Assembly: GCA_012934845.2 (NCBI GenBank)
Contig: WNNJ02001874.1
Coordinates: forward strand, 62,001-126,000
Direction: 5' to 3'
Length of the DNA stretch: 64,000 bases
From: Pomphorhynchus laevis
Taxonomy: Eukaryota; Acanthocephala; Palaeacanthocephala; Echinorhynchida; Pomphorhynchidae
Made by a program: the position numbers and the translations under genes
In this document: positions 1 through 21,631 of the stretch, piece after piece
Layout of the letters: every line of letters starts with the position of its first letter
Position numbering within the stretch: the first letter of the stretch is position 1
The notes under the pieces: generated by a model
Databases searched by the model: none
Seen by the model: only the letters and a program-made list of their open reading frames with translations
Told to the model about the DNA's origin: nothing

Positions 1-640
1 TTTGTAAGTTTTTACCAAAAATAAAAATATATAAATTATCAATATATAAATAAATTTATTATTTATTTATTTTTCAACATTAAAAAAATAAATTTTATAT
101 GGTAAAACCTTTTCATTATAGTTTCTTGTCAGATACAATAAAATTTGTATTTGATATTACAAATTAATTTAAATCCTAAACTTTTAAACCTTAAAAAATC
201 TAAAAAATCATACACACTATTCGTTATCAACAATTAATAACTAGTCAATTAAAGTAAAGAAGAATGGATTTACACTTATTCTTTATTAATAAATGTAATT
301 TATTTTTATCGTTAAAAAATTAATGTATAGATAAATAATTAAAATATTTTTTGCATAAATGAGCAAATATTGATTTGTATCCATTTTTAGATATATGAAT
401 CAATTGATTAAAATCAGATTTGAAGCAAAATTTTATATAAATTTCTATAAGATCTAAATTGATTTATTTATTTTAAAAATAAAATTATCTATAGTAAAAT
501 TTTTAAACAATTTCAATTCAGAAGATACAGCGTTTAGTAAATAGTAATTTTTACTTCAATTCTTCCAGTGTTCTGAAAAGTGTTCTTAGTGCTCTAGTGA
601 AATAAAAAAGTATTCTCTTTAGTATCATCTTTAATAATTG
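1..640. other. AT-rich stretch, no gene seen
   Basis: This lies downstream of the last visible exon of the C7orf25-like gene and is probably intron. I looked on the minus strand for the expected next exon (the conserved region that follows the SR residues in this family) and did not find it. Confidence 0.5.
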
Positions 641-662
641 ACACGGCAATTGACAAAATTAC

Positions 663-10064
<9,402 letters not shown>

Positions 10065-10167
10065 CAACAGTAAAATCTGAGTAGAATTAAAACAGATTAA
10101 AAATCGTGTTGCAACTTTCTTCAAAGATATAAATTCACTTTAATTGTTCTATTTAGATAGAGTCCAA

Positions 10168-10312
10168 ATAATTGATCAACCAATTATTGATCGACCAATT
10201 ATTGATCGACCAATTATTGATCGACCAATTATTGATCGACCAATTATTGATCGACTAATTATTGATTGACCAATTATTGATCGACCAATTATTGATCGAC
10301 CAATTATTTAAT
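10168..10312. repeat. Tandem 15-bp repeat
   Basis: About nine copies of a CAATTATTGATCGAC unit with few changes. It lies just upstream (on the minus strand) of the predicted start of the C7orf25-like gene, so it may be in or near its promoter. Confidence 0.9.
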
Positions 10313-10420
10313 AATTGATCAATCAATTATTTAAAAAAATTAATTATATTATTAATTAATATAATAATTAATATTATATTAATTATAATAATTAATATAA
10401 TAATTGGATGTGTTTACAAC

Positions 10421-10840
10421 TGCGACAGTCAGCATTACTTTGCGGACACAGTTTGACTTTGAGCCAGAATTTAGTGAAAAAGTCCTAAATCGGATGAAAA
10501 AGTCCTAATCGGATATGTTTACAATTGCGAAAGTCAGCATTCCTTCGCGGACACAGTTTGACTTTGAGCCGGAATTTAGTGAAAAAGTCCCGGTGTATAC
10601 AATTTCAACGAAGAGTAGTTGGAATTTGGAACAAACTGGATGGAGGGACTGTTTGCAGCAGTGGTACCTCATCATTCAAGTCCGGATTACGGATAGATCC
10701 TGCTATGCGCAAGGAAGTGTTCCCCTATAGATGTGAACAGTTTTATGATTTTGTTGATTTTTATTTTATGTGAACCGGCTATTTAAGCCCCTGCTTGTAA
10801 GCAATTGAAACAATAATAATATAATGAATTATAACAAATC
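10421..10840 (+). mobile_element. CR1-like LINE 3' end with an internal ~80-bp duplication
   Basis: The frame 10525-10773 contains LRGHSLTL and RRVVGIWNKL followed by SSFKSGL. This is the typical tail of CR1/jockey-like ORF2 proteins (RGH-L-L, then F-RVV--WN-LP, then FK--LD). An 80-bp segment is present twice in tandem (about 10421-10500 and 10509-10590). The 3' UTR has a GGCT/AGCC stem (GGCTATTTAAGCC) and ends in AATAATAATA. 5' truncated. Confidence 0.65.
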
Positions 10841-11029
10841 AAAATCCTCTATTTATTAAAATATAAATGACCTTAATAACATATATAAACAACAAGATGG
10901 TGAATCAATGGTCTGCATACGTGGACCCATCTGTGTAAATTACAATATTGGTAACTTAGAAATAATGATAAAATGACATTCGACGGGGCACATTGTTGAC
11001 CTTGAGCAATCGATTTTTAGTAAATAGCA

Positions 11030-12265
11030 ATTGGTTTGCTTGGTGACTTAAAAACGACATTTATGTCTTTATCTGACGAGTCCGTTTCAACTATTAGATA
11101 TTTATCAAGGCCATATGTTTGTAATGAAGGATTAACAATTTCGTTTTTCAACTTACGAATACAACAGCAAATTTTTTAGATACGAAAAACTGAACACTGT
11201 CGACGGCGGATTTAAAAAAAAAAAAAAAGATTTATTTTAACGTGGCAAATGCGTGCCAGCGCACGCTTACATGACCACAACAAAAACAAAACTGTGAATC
11301 AGGCGTCGAGAAAGTGTGAACGGAGGAGGTGTTTGAATGTGATAAAAGAGGGAGCGCGGCGGACGTCGAGAGGGAGTTGATTCCAGGCGAGTGAGGCGGC
11401 GACGAGGAAGGATCGGAGACCGTAGTTGTTGGAGTAATTAGGAACGTGGAGTAAGAGGGTATGACAGGAACGAAGCGATAGCGAGGTGGGGCGAGTATCG
11501 TCTAAGAAAGGAAGGTTGATGAACGATGGGGAGTCGACAGCGATGAGACGAAAAGTAATGAGAAGAAGGCGGAGTTTGATGCGGATGTGGATGGTGGGCC
11601 AGGAGAGTTGGGCAAAATATGTGGATGTGTGGTCGAAGCGACGGAGGCGAAAGAGCACTCGAACGGCGGTGTTGATTATTCGTTGTAGGGGTAGGATGAT
11701 GGATTTTGGAGAATTGGCGAAAAGGCTAAGGCAGTAATCGATTTTAGGGAAAAGAAGCGATGAAAGAAGAGACATACAATAACGGAAGTCGATAAGAGGG
11801 CGAATACGGCGGATGTCACGAAGAATTTGTTCTGAATAATGAGATATTTATTTACTGCAGTATGGAAGGAGGCCTAGAAGCATTTTTAATTGTATGAAAT
11901 TCGTGGGATTCGAAAATTTAACAACACTTTAATGCTATCTGGATCAGGCTTGATGTTATGGTAAGATATGATTTGAACAATAAATTTTATTTCGCGTTGT
12001 TGATATGATGATTTTTCTTTCTATATTTTAATATTAAATCTTGTTAAAGCGTCAATAAATCGACTCAAATTAGATTCGTGTTCTTTGATAGTAGAACCAA
12101 CTACAATGATATCGTCTAAATACTCATAAGTTTGTAACGAATTCTCATTTGCAATCATAAATAAGTATCAGATATATTCAAATGACTAAAGAAATGAGAT
12201 CTGCTAAGTTTTTTAACTAACTCGATTATATAAGAAAAAGGAAATGCATCGCGCATAGTAAATTT
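11030..12265 (-). mobile_element. Ty3/gypsy-like LTR-retrotransposon fossil (pol part)
   Basis: On the minus strand, RT-like sequence (including a YLDD box) is followed, after an inserted J-family LINE piece (11218-11838), by an RNase H-like segment. No LTRs are recognised. It is old and broken, with many lesions. Confidence 0.6.
11218..11838 (-). mobile_element. J-family CR1/L2-like LINE, 5'-truncated 3' end
   Basis: The frame 11299-11775 (158 codons) is open and encodes the ORF2 C-terminus: FPKIDYCLSLFANSPKSII, then LSWPTIHIRIKLRLL, LDDTRPTSLSLRSCHTLLL, then SLAWNQLPLDVRRAPSFITF, ending in a FK-LLR-H motif. This is the CR1/L2 tail. The 3' UTR carries the family hairpin GCGTGCGCTGGCACGC (as complement, 11241-11278) and a poly-A run. 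It is inserted into the LTR fossil. The frame is intact over its length, so the insertion is fairly young. Confidence 0.85.
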
Positions 12266-12267
12266 CA

Positions 12268-12435
12268 CTCGCCTGGAATCAGCTCCAACTCGACGTCCGC
12301 CGCGCTTCCTTCTTTATTACATTCAAATACCGCATCCGTACCCACCTTTTCGACACATGATTGAGATTTTTTGTTGTTGTGGTCATGTAAGCGTGCGCTG
12401 GCACGCATTTACCACGTAAAAATAAATCTTTTTTA
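12268..12435 (+). mobile_element. J-family LINE 3' fragment
   Basis: Contains the CGCCTGGAATCAGCTCC and GACGTCCGCCGCGCT coding tail and the 3'-UTR hairpin (12379-12415), followed by AAAATAAATC and a T-rich tail. Confidence 0.85.
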
Positions 12436-12445
12436 TATTTTTATA

Positions 12446-12565
12446 CAGGAACGGAAATCGATAAGGGGGCGGATACGGCGGATGTCACAGAGAATTAAGT
12501 TAGACGAGCAAACCTTGTCACGGACGAAGGGTTTAAAGAAAAGGTGATCATTGAGTTTTGGTCAT
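12446..12565 (-). mobile_element. J-family LINE internal fragment
   Basis: The complement matches the segment of the J ORF2 around CTTAATTCTC-GTGACATCCG and ATCGATTTCCGTTC. It is short and truncated at both ends, abutting the previous fragment in the opposite orientation. Confidence 0.75.
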
Positions 12566-13146
12566 TTGCATTGAGATAAGATGAATTTAATCAATCACAT
12601 GTGAATTTAGTTATTGCCTCTGTGCTGTAATTATTAACGATGGAAAACTCGATAACCTTGTCCCAATCGAAGGCGTTCGTCTCTAGAATCCGTTGGCATA
12701 TGTAAGATATCATTCCAATAAGAAAATGAGTAAGAATATGTTCACAAATATTGTCTAATTCAGAAACTGCCATTGTCTGGCTCATTCACATGATGAACGA
12801 ATATACTGCGAAATTGTTTGTTGTTTGGACTATTTAAGTGTGTAATTTCACAAAAAGAGCGTTTTTACAAGTTTACATAAGAGTTTGTCAAATTTGGAAA
12901 ATGCTTCACTGAACGTTGTATCATTTGCAATAGGCAAGAAATGTTGAGGCTAACACTAGATTTGGCGGAAATCTAGTATCTAAAAGCTTCGGTTTTATAA
13001 GTCATTAATATTTAATATTGAACCAGTAAAAGATTCAAACAACCGCTTCATCATATGTATAAAGAATTGTCGTAATCATGATCGATATTCATTATTCAAG
13101 AAGCTGTAAATTTCTTCAGCGATAAAACAATTGCTAATATAAATAA
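12566..13146. other. Unassigned stretch with a small minus-strand frame
   Basis: A 64-codon minus-strand frame (12785-12591) starts MSQTMAVSELDNICEHIL. It could be a remnant of a retroelement structural protein or chance. I see no RNA gene or other element here. Confidence 0.3.
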
Positions 13147-13250
13147 CGCCTCCATACCCATCATCTCGACACATGATTTAGATTTTTTTCGTAGTCATGT
13201 AAGCGTGCGCCAACACGCATTTGTCACGTAAAAATATTTTTTTATTAAAG
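13147..13250 (+). mobile_element. J-family LINE 3' UTR fragment
   Basis: Ends of the coding tail (CATCTCGACACATGA) followed by the hairpin in a variant form, GCGTGCGCCAACACGC (inside 13191-13227), then AAAAATATTTTTTTATT. The stem is kept although the loop has changed. Confidence 0.8.
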
Positions 13251-13314
13251 TATATTGGAATTTCAAGCGTTATCTTAATTAAAGTGTTTTCATGTAAACA
13301 TTTCACATATATTT

Positions 13315-13400
13315 AATCTGTGAATTGAAGGATGTTATACTGCTCTGGTCTTCAATTCCTAACACGTGTCGGAAAACTAGTGTATAAATATCGTTTCGAA
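13315..13400 (+). mobile_element. Fragment of the same CR1-like element as 16480
   Basis: Shares GGATGTTATACTGCT, a CTTCAAT tract and AAACTAGTGTA with positions 16495-16550, at roughly 80% identity. It is the 5' (endonuclease-proximal) part of that family. Confidence 0.45.
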
Positions 13401-13564
13401 CATATGCCACACGATCTAACCACTAACATCAGCCTCCGCCGAAGTTAGTAATCAGTAGATTTTCAGGGCGCAGGCATCAAGCACTAATGTTTCAACATGA
13501 GAAAATACTTAAATGATTTATAAGAAACCCAGCTAGTCGTTGAAAAATTACACGAAACTCATGT

Positions 13565-16425
13565 GACCTATCATCCTTAACCAATTTACAAAGCAATTCA
13601 TAGATCTCTTCTGTCTCACCGAATCATGGCACTCCGATTCTGACGACCTCTCCATCCGCCGTTTGCACTCTGCCGGTTGCTCACTAGTCGAATCCACTCG
13701 CCCCCTCAACAAATCCCCTTCTAAATTCTCTAATCCTGGTGGCATTGTCGAATTCGCCCGTCACCGCGCGTTTATTCGCAAAATCACTTCCCCTTTCAGT
13801 CCTTGCTCTTTTGAACTGCTCACTTGTCGTTCTTCTAACCCGATCACTCTAGATCTCGCCATTGTATACCGTCCTGGTTCATCAGCTCTTAAATCCTTAT
13901 TTTTTACCGAACTCTCTGACCTCCTTTCTCATTGTTCTTTGTCCCCAATCCCTTCACTCGTTCTTGGCAACTTCAACATCCGCCTCGACCGACCCGCTTC
14001 CATCAAGTCAATCCAGTTCATCAACATTCTATCCAACTATAACTAGAAACCCATCTCCACTGCACCACACATATCCTTGTTGGAGCACTCGACATCATCG
14101 CTGTCCCTGATCATTTCGCTGCCTACACCTCACTGTTCATTTTCGATCATGGTCTATCCGATCACTTTCTCGTCACCCTTGATCTCACTCACAACCACAC
14201 CCATCCTCCCTCACACACCTACAATCCTTCGTCGCTCTTGGAGAAATTTTGACCTCTGTCTTTTCCGCTCTGCCTTACAAAAATCGTCTCTATCCTATCC
14301 AACAATAACATATTCCTCTCATCACGATCTCATCTTTCTTTTCGACTCTGAACTCACGTCCATTTTCGATCTTCTCTTGCCCTTCAAGCCTCACCAACAC
14401 CGTAGATAGCACCGTACCTCATGGTTTGACATCCAATGCCTACTCTCGAAGCGTCGACTCCGTCATGTTTTTCGAGTCTATCACCGCTCTTTCAGACGTG
14501 ATTTCCGCTCGATCACTCCGTCTTTCCGTGATATCTATCTTGCTCATCGCCAGTCTTATCTCCACCTACTACGTACCAAATGCAACTCCTTCTGGCAGCA
14601 TAAGATCATCAATTCATTCAACTCTAAGACTCTATAGCATACTTTTAACTCAACCCTTGCTCGCTCCATCCGCCGAGCAACATCAATCCTCATAATTATT
14701 CGTCATTTCTCCAGACAAAAGTATCAAGTTGCTCACTCACACCCCGGTCACCATCCTATCCCAATCTGCCCCGCCTAGCTGCATCCTTCCGGAACTCTTT
14801 CATCTTCTCACCTTCCGAAATCTCATCTGTTATCATGTCGATGCCCAGCTAAACCTCACCTGCCGATCCCCTGCATACCCACATACTTAAATTCGTATGC
14901 TTATCGATATCCTCTTTTCTCACAACCTTGTTTAACTCGTCCATCCGCAGTCGTATCTTCCCTTTACACTGGAAATCCGCAATCGTTCGTTCCATCCTAA
15001 AGAAACAATCGCTTGACCCTCCCTTCCTTCTAGCTATCGCCTCATTTCACTACTCCATACTCTTTGTAAGCTCTTAGAACGCCTCATCTTATTACAGATC
15101 AACGCTTATCTCTCCTCATCCAAACTGTAGACTCCTTTCCAATCCGCTTTCCGCTCTAATCACTCCACAGAAATCGCATGCATTAAAGTTTACGACTTAC
15201 TCATTTATCGAGACAAGGCTCTATATAGTGTTCTCATCTCCCTCGACCTCTCCTCCGTCTTCGACATTGTCGACCACTCCCTTCGCCTTTATCGCCTTCG
15301 TTATGGTTACGGATTTTTTTTCTTCCTCCGTAGCATGATTTGCCTCATATATATCCGACGGTTCCTTTCGCGTCTGTTCTAATCCATCATCCTCTCCTCC
15401 CATACCTATTTTTGCGAGGTCCCATAAGGTTCAGTCCTAGGTCCCCTGCTCTTCTCTCTTCTGCTTAGCGATCTCTCTCCGTTTATCAAACCTTGCACCT
15501 TTAACGTCATGCAATACGCTGATGGCATCATCATCTATGCTCATGCACCCGCACATCGCATACACGATATTGGCATTTCTGCCTTCAACTGTATTTCTTC
15601 CATCTACGAACGCCTCTTCAATCTCTATCTCGTTCTAAACCCCAACAAGTCTAAAATAATGTGGATCCTCCCCCGTAAACCAAACATATCTCCTCCCACT
15701 GTATCTTTTGCCTCATCGATCATCCCCATAGTACACAATCTCATTCTCTTAGGCTTCCATTTTGATGATTACGTTTCCCTTATGCCCTTATTCCGTGACA
15801 AGGTTCTCTCGTCTAACTTAATTCTCCGTGACATCCGTCGTATCCGCTCCCTTATTGACTTCCGTTCTTGTATGTCTCTTCTTTCATCGCTCCTTTTCCC
15901 TAAAATCGATTACTGCCTTAGCCTTTTCGCCAATTCTCCAAAATCCATCATCCTACCTCTACAACACATCATCAACTCTGCCGTTTGAGTGCTCATTCGT
16001 CTCCGTCGCTTCGACCACATATCCACATATCTTGTCCAATACTCCTGGCTCACCAACCACATCCACATCAAACTCTGCCTTCTTTTCGTAACTTTTCGTC
16101 TCATCGCTGTCTGCTTCCCATCGTTTATCAACCTTCCTTTCTTAGACGACACTCGCCCCACCTCGCTATCGCTTCGTTCCTGTCATACCCTCTTACTCCA
16201 CGTTCCTAATTACTCCAACAACTACGGTCTCCGATCCTTCCTCGTCGCCGCCTCACTCGCCTGGAATCAACTCCCTCTCGACGTCCGCCGCGCTCCCTCT
16301 TTTATCACATTCAAACACCTCCTCCGTTCACACCTTCTCGACGCCTGATTCACAGTTTTGTTTTTGTTGTGGTCATGTAAGCGTGCGCTGGCACGCATTT
16401 GCCACTTTAAAATAAATCTTTTTTA
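13565..16425 (+). mobile_element. J-family LINE, 5'-truncated, degenerate
   Basis: Order of parts: endonuclease domain of the exonuclease-endonuclease-phosphatase type (from about 13600, with LDLAIVYRPGSS and FNIRLDRPAS), RT (about 14400-15650; DLSS-FDIVDH, QYADGIIIYAHAPAH where other copies read YADDI), then the CR1/L2 tail in the open frame 15989-16348, and the 3' hairpin at 16369-16405. Several frameshifts and stops separate the open segments (13663-14046, 15509-15988, 15989-16348), so it is dead. The left end starts inside the endonuclease domain relative to the 46206 copy. It lies next to pieces of another CR1-like element (13315, 16480). Confidence 0.85.
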
Positions 16426-16479
16426 TTCTCTTTACCGGTATAACACTTTTCGAAATAAATTTCCAGAACAGGTAATTTA

Positions 16480-18170
16480 ATTTGTGAAATGTCAGGATGT
16501 TATACTGCTACCTGCTTCAATCCTACTATTGTTCTGCAAACTAGTGTACGAGTATCGTCACTTTTCGAAATATACTTGACAGAATTTGCTACAATTTTTA
16601 AGATAGAACAATACTCTTGTAATGATAGAAGTTTAGAATGTTTAATCGTAGAGGCGATGCTACGGGGTTTCAAATTTGCATTAGGTGTCTTTTACAGGTC
16701 ACCAAACTCGACCTCCTTCGATGACAAACTTAGGACACTATTGTCGGCTCCATGCAAATTAAGCTGCCCATATGTTCTTTTCGGTTACTAGTATACCGAA
16801 TATATCTACTGAGATCATAGGTATGACTGATAATTTGACATGTAATGCTAGGAATGTTGGCTCATTTTTTGGAGATTTATGACCCAAGAACTACTTTTGT
16901 TTCAGCATGTGTGTGGTGATACTAGGTTCAGTGGATTGAGCTCTTCTATGCTGGACGCGATATTTTCGGAAAGTGAAACCCAAGTTCGTGATTTTAAGCA
17001 TCTTCCTCCTTTAGGTACTAGTGATCATGGGGTACTCACATTCTTGATTCCTTCGTGCTCCGAAGTTATTTCGGACGATATTGAACCGATAGTTCGTAAG
17101 CGACTATGGCATCTTGTTGATACTTCTAGACTCTTGTCGTTCGCAAATACTGTTGATTTTTCATCACCTAGTTATTCTACTGTTGATGATTGTTGGACCT
17201 CATTAAGGCAAAAAATTTATTCATCGTAGATGAATTTGTATCATTGAAAATAATTTATAAGAAAAAACGTTTACGACCTAATTGGTTTGATTCTACTCTG
17301 AGGGCCTCCTTGCGGCATCGTAACACATTGTTTAAGGCATGTCAAAGAAATATAACAAACGCTCCGTTATATAAGGCTGCTCGGAATACTTATCGACGAC
17401 TTTAAATCGCTAAAAGCCGTGCCGATGAATCCACTGTCATTAATTCGATTTATATACAGCTTAAGAAATTTTGGTCATATGTTCGGCGTAGTAGGCGAGT
17501 CAATTGCTGTATTCCATCTCTCAATGTAGGTTCTAAATTAATCAATTCCCAATTTGATATTGCGAATGAATTTGCAAATGTATTTAAGTTGTACGCACCC
17601 ACTTCTGTTTTGAACAACTTTGATTTTCCTACAACAACTTTATGTTTGTCTACTCTAATAATTGTGAACAAAGGGGAAGTTTCAAGACACTTGCTAAGTC
17701 TCCCTTTCTTCTCTGCTGCTGATCCTGACGGCATATCTCTGTTTATTCTTAGTATATTAACTTATCATCTCGCGGGGCCGCGTTGTGATTTATTCCAAAG
17801 TTCATTAGATTTTCGTACTGCCCCTAAAGACTGGCGAATAGCCACTATTGTTCCTATTCATAAGAAAAGCGATAGGTCAAATCCCAATAACTACAAGCCG
17901 ATTAGTTTAACGAGTCACGTAAGCGAGATCTTAGAGCGAATTGTGCATAGTAGAATAATTTCTCATTTAAACACGTATAACATTCTAAGTTCTGCACAAC
18001 ATATTTTCCGAAAAGGCAGATCTTGAATATCAAATCTTTTGTGTGCATGTGAGGCTTGGGTAGACTTGATCTCAGCTGGGCCCTGTGTAGATGTTCTATT
18101 CTTTGACTTCAGCCGGATATTTGAACGAGTACCTCATTCCCTACTAACGTATTACACCGTATTACAGCCC
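16480..18170 (+). mobile_element. CR1/jockey-like LINE, degenerate 5' two-thirds
   Basis: Endonuclease domain (LGVFYRSPNSTSFDDKL; later TSDHGVLTFLIPS), then linker (LRPNWFDSTLRASLRHRN), then RT start (DPDGISLFILS, DWRIATIVPIHKKSDRSNP, NNYKPISLTSHVSEILERIV, VLFFDFSRIFERV). The frame changes several times and stops are present, so it is inactive. It ends at about 18170, where a different CR1-like copy begins. Confidence 0.75.
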
Positions 18171-20331
18171 CCTCGGCAAAACCCGAATTGAATCCCTTCA
18201 AAGCGAATTTCGCAAGTATGACGCAAGCTATTCGAAACATTCAATGGCCTAATCCATATGAAATTGGCATAGATCAGTGCTGGGAAAATTTCAAATCTAC
18301 TTTGATCAATGCTCTAAATTACTTCTCCCCTTTAAAACGTCAGCGCACATCCCACAAAACTCCCATTTGGTTTGACTCGCAGATTAAACAAATGATTAAG
18401 ACAAGAGACAAAATTTACAAAAAATTCAAAGAACATAATTGTTCTTGGACCGACTACAAGGAATTACGAAATCAAGTTACGGCACTCAAACGTCAGAAAC
18501 GCAGGTGCTTCGTTTCCAATCTTTGTCGATCATCAAAAAGATATCCCAGTAAATTGTTCAAACATATCAGCTCATTAAAATCAACTACGTCTGAGATTAA
18601 CTCTATATTTATGGAAACCGGTGAGCTCACATCTGATGACAAAGCAATTGCCAATATTTTCCTAGATCAATTCACGCTAAAGAGTCCTACCCGTCAGTAT
18701 TGCCCCAGATTCTCCACTGCTCAATATCCGTGTTACGAATTTACTCCATTTGACAAATTTGAGGTTCTTAACGAACTTCTAAAGCTACCACGATCAATTG
18801 CGGCAGGACCAGACAATATTCCTCCAATTCTTCTTCGGGAACTTGCATCAGTAATATATGAACCTTTACACACCATATTCGATTTCTCCTTGTCAACAGG
18901 CTGTATACCATCAGATTGGAAATGTTCTATAATCCGACCTCTCTACAAAAAAGGCGACCGTAATCTAGCAAGCAACTATCGGCCAATAAGCCTTACCTGC
19001 GTTGCTTGTAAAGTGCTAGAGAAACTGCTTTTTAAACGAATCATCGGGCACCTAGAAGATAACCAAGTACTCTGCGACAACCAACATGGTTTCCGCCCAG
19101 GAAGACCTACTGTCACAAACCTCATACTTGCGACGAGTGATTGGACCAGATATGCCGAGGCTGGAGTTAGTGTTGATGTTTTGTTTTTCGACCTCAGCAA
19201 AGCATTTGATCGGATATACTATGATGTCCTCCTTATTACGCTGGAACAGTACGGCATCAGAGGAACCCTCCTTAATTGGATTAACTCCTTCCTTAGAAAT
19301 CGAAAGATTACTGTATTGGCTAATAAACAAATGTCAAAAACAAGAAATCCTGGACGCGGTGTTCCTCAGGGATCGGTACTCAGTCCATCGCTCTTCATTA
19401 TTTACATCAACGAGCTTACTACAGCTATTTCGAGTCCATGTGGTTTATATGCCGACGACTTGAAAATTTGGCGACCAATAATCGATAGCCGAGATCCAAT
19501 GATACTCCAGAGAGACATTGATAATATTAAGGTATGGTGTAATCAACGGGGACTGGTATTAAACCCCGATAAGTCAAAACATATGCGCATCGGACATCTA
19601 CACATCAATTCATCATATACCATTGACGGAAGAGAAATTGAAACAGTTCTCCAATTTTAAGACCTTGGAGTGATCGTAAATAGAAGCTTATCGACCATCC
19701 CACATACCAGTCACACAGTTGCTAAATGCCGTCGAATTTTAGGACTTATTAGAAGGACCATTGGCCAGCTTGACGCATCCAGTTTTAAGTTAATTTACAA
19801 TGCTTATGTCTTATCTTTAATGAGATACGCTTCACCTGCCTGTCACCCTCAAACTACGACAGAGATGAACCTGTACGAATCCATATTACGCAAGGCCACA
19901 CATCTTGTACCCAGCCAACGCAAGCTCTCATTCATTTTTCGACTTCACGCACTTGGTGTGACCACAGTGAAGAAATCTTTAAAGTCATCTGATTTAATGT
20001 TTGTGTGGACAGCGCTTAATGTTCAAAAAGGGCAGAGGGAACATGTTTGTCGCAAACTGTTCGAACTTCGAAATTCAAACAGATTGAGGGGACATCACCT
20101 CACGTTAAAGACCCACATTCGTCCACGAAGAAGATTTAACACAATTGTCAACCGAACGTGGAAAAGCTGGAATAAGCTACCAAGTCAAGTGGTTTCGGCC
20201 TCCAGTATTTTGTCCTTCAAGAGAAATCTGAAGAATGTACTAACTTAAAACAATCGGATTTTCATTGATATTTTTTTAACCCTGTACCCAGCCTGTACGA
20301 GCTCTACGCTCTTTTGCTGCTATTGTATTTA
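18171..20331 (+). mobile_element. CR1-like LINE, 5'-truncated, one nonsense codon
   Basis: Contains ORF2 from the end of the endonuclease/linker through RT to the C-terminal tail. The 3' UTR has a GAGC/GCTC stem (GAGCTCTACGCTC) followed by TTTTGCTGCTATTG and a TAATAATAA tail. An RLE-family fragment is inserted in that tail. The body is well preserved, so it is much younger than the degenerate CR1-like piece it abuts. Confidence 0.85.
18188..20248 (+). CDS. ORF2 of the CR1-like LINE: RT and tail, interrupted by one TAA
   Basis: RNA-dependent DNA polymerase of a LINE. The frame runs 490 codons (18188-19660), meets a single TAA, and continues in the same frame for about 195 codons to 20248. RT boxes: DWKCSIIRPLYKKGDRN, NYRPISLTCVACKVLEKL, GFRPGRPTVTNL, VLFFDLSKAFDRIYYDVLL (catalytic Asp), GVPQGSVLSPSLFIIYI and LYADDLKIW (catalytic Asp pair). 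After the stop: DLGVIVN, RYASPACHP, the LRGHHLTLKTHIR block, RTWKSWNKLPSQVV and SFKRNLKNVL, the CR1/jockey-like C-terminus. The endonuclease domain is missing. The catalytic residues are intact; the stop after LQF leaves a C-terminally shortened product if translated. Confidence 0.85.
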
Positions 20332-20680
20332 ATAATAATTTTTTTTGAAGATTTAATAATATTTATTCCGAATGTACAGAAAATAAGGTTCCCTCAAATG
20401 GGCCACTACTGTCATAATTCGTAAATGTACAAAAGTTATGAAACATTCCAACGTAGAAAGAAAAAAAATAATGCATTCATCCAATTGAAGCTATTCCAGT
20501 CACCGCGTTCCCCATGGGCCGAGTAAATTCACCGATTCGTGATCGTGGAGCCCGCATGCAGCAGGAAATAAAACGCGCGAGAATTATACTAAATCGTGTT
20601 CGTATAAGCGAAATCATATCGCTATAGCTTCGTTGCAGTTTGGAGGACATCCTTGCAGCGATTGTCTACATCAACCGTTT
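20332..20680 (-). mobile_element. RLE-family LINE fragment (RLE-1), near-identical to the intact copy
   Basis: About 330 bp of 3' coding end and 3' UTR. It differs from the same part of the intact element (30035-30360) at only about three bases. It is bounded on both sides by TAATAATAA sequence, has a T-run at its left (the complement of a poly-A), and carries the 3' hairpin motif at 20387-20404. It is a recent, severely 5'-truncated insertion into the TAA tail of the CR1-like LINE. Confidence 0.9.
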
Positions 20681-21112
20681 TAATAATAATAATTTTTTTA
20701 TATATTATTAATTACAACATATGGTTCCCTCAAATGGGCCAATATACATTTAACATTGTTATGTATTATTATTTATTCTAAAACATTAGAATCATCCATC
20801 CGTTCGGATCCACGACTATATGGGTGACCCCTAGTCTACCGGCACCCTCTGATTGCATGTGAGGCAGCACGACACAGCAGCAAACTTATGGACCTTCTGA
20901 GGCCACACAGGCATTCAGCATAGCTTTTATTCCCACGTGATGAACGCAATCGAGCAATTGTCCTGAGCAAAACCATGGCGTCGGGTCCCGCAGCACCAGA
21001 AGCCGTGAACACCAGCGGCATAAATCTACTCCTTTCGATATCGATGATACGTTCCGCGTATTTTGATCTTTTTCTCGCTAACCATATGTTGTGATTAATA
21101 ATATATTAAAAA
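20681..21112 (-). mobile_element. RLE-family LINE 3' fragment (RLE-2)
   Basis: The frame 21021-20836 and the upstream residues KRSKYAERIIDIERSRF encode the end of the restriction-like endonuclease and the C-terminal GAAGPDA region. The 3' hairpin motif is at 20723-20740. Divergent from RLE-1 and RLE-3; 5' truncated. Confidence 0.8.
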
Positions 21113-21597
21113 AATTTTTTTTAGATAAAGATAATTTATTTACAAAGCCAGCGCAATTGAGTCACAAATAAAAAATAAAAAATATTACTATTCAACAATG
21201 TTTATTATATTTTCTTGATTTTGTATCACCATAGTTCACGTGGAACAAAAATTTTCACTCTTGGTGAACGAAAGCAGCGTGAAACCATTTTTGCTGTACA
21301 AATGCTCAAATTATTTCGCAACTCAGAAATCACATCAGCGTAGGATTCGCCACTATTGACAGATAGTTTGTGTGCTAGTGTTCGTAGCAAACCAGAAGCA
21401 GATGGTCCAATTGCACCATTGGTCGCCATTATAAAGGGACAGAAAATACTACGCTCAATGTCAATTATTCTTTCCTCGTATTTTGAACGTTTTCTCTTCT
21501 CATGGTAATGAAATACCGACTCTATTGATTTCGATTGAGAGGATGAAGCATGATTATTAAATAAACTGACGTCAACAAACGTCCGCTCCAAAGTAAT
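21113..21597 (-). mobile_element. RLE-family LINE 3' fragment (RLE-3), identical to part of RLE-7
   Basis: The frame 21591-21226 (121 codons) is the C-terminal third of the RLE endonuclease: RTFVDVSLFNNHASSS, YHEKRKRSKYEERIIDIE, ATNGAIGPSASGLLRTL. I find no difference from 28388-28857 over about 470 bp, so either this is a very recent copy or gene conversion has occurred. The 5' break is followed by an unusual palindrome. Confidence 0.9.
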
Positions 21598-21631
21598 ATT
21601 TTAAGCGGACAACAAACGTCCGCTTAAAATA
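21597..21631. repeat. 14-bp-arm palindrome at the 5' break of RLE-3
   Basis: ATTTTAAGCGGAC (from 21598) and GTCCGCTTAAAAT (to 21630) are exact reverse complements around AACAAAC, and the flanking T/A pair extends the arms to 14 bp. The right half repeats 15 bases of the adjacent RLE-3 end (CAACAAACGTCCGCT). Confidence 0.85.

Noticed and set aside
10168-10312. Possible CRISPR-like array
   Set aside because: The 15-bp units are directly adjacent without spacers; this is a simple tandem repeat in a eukaryotic genome.
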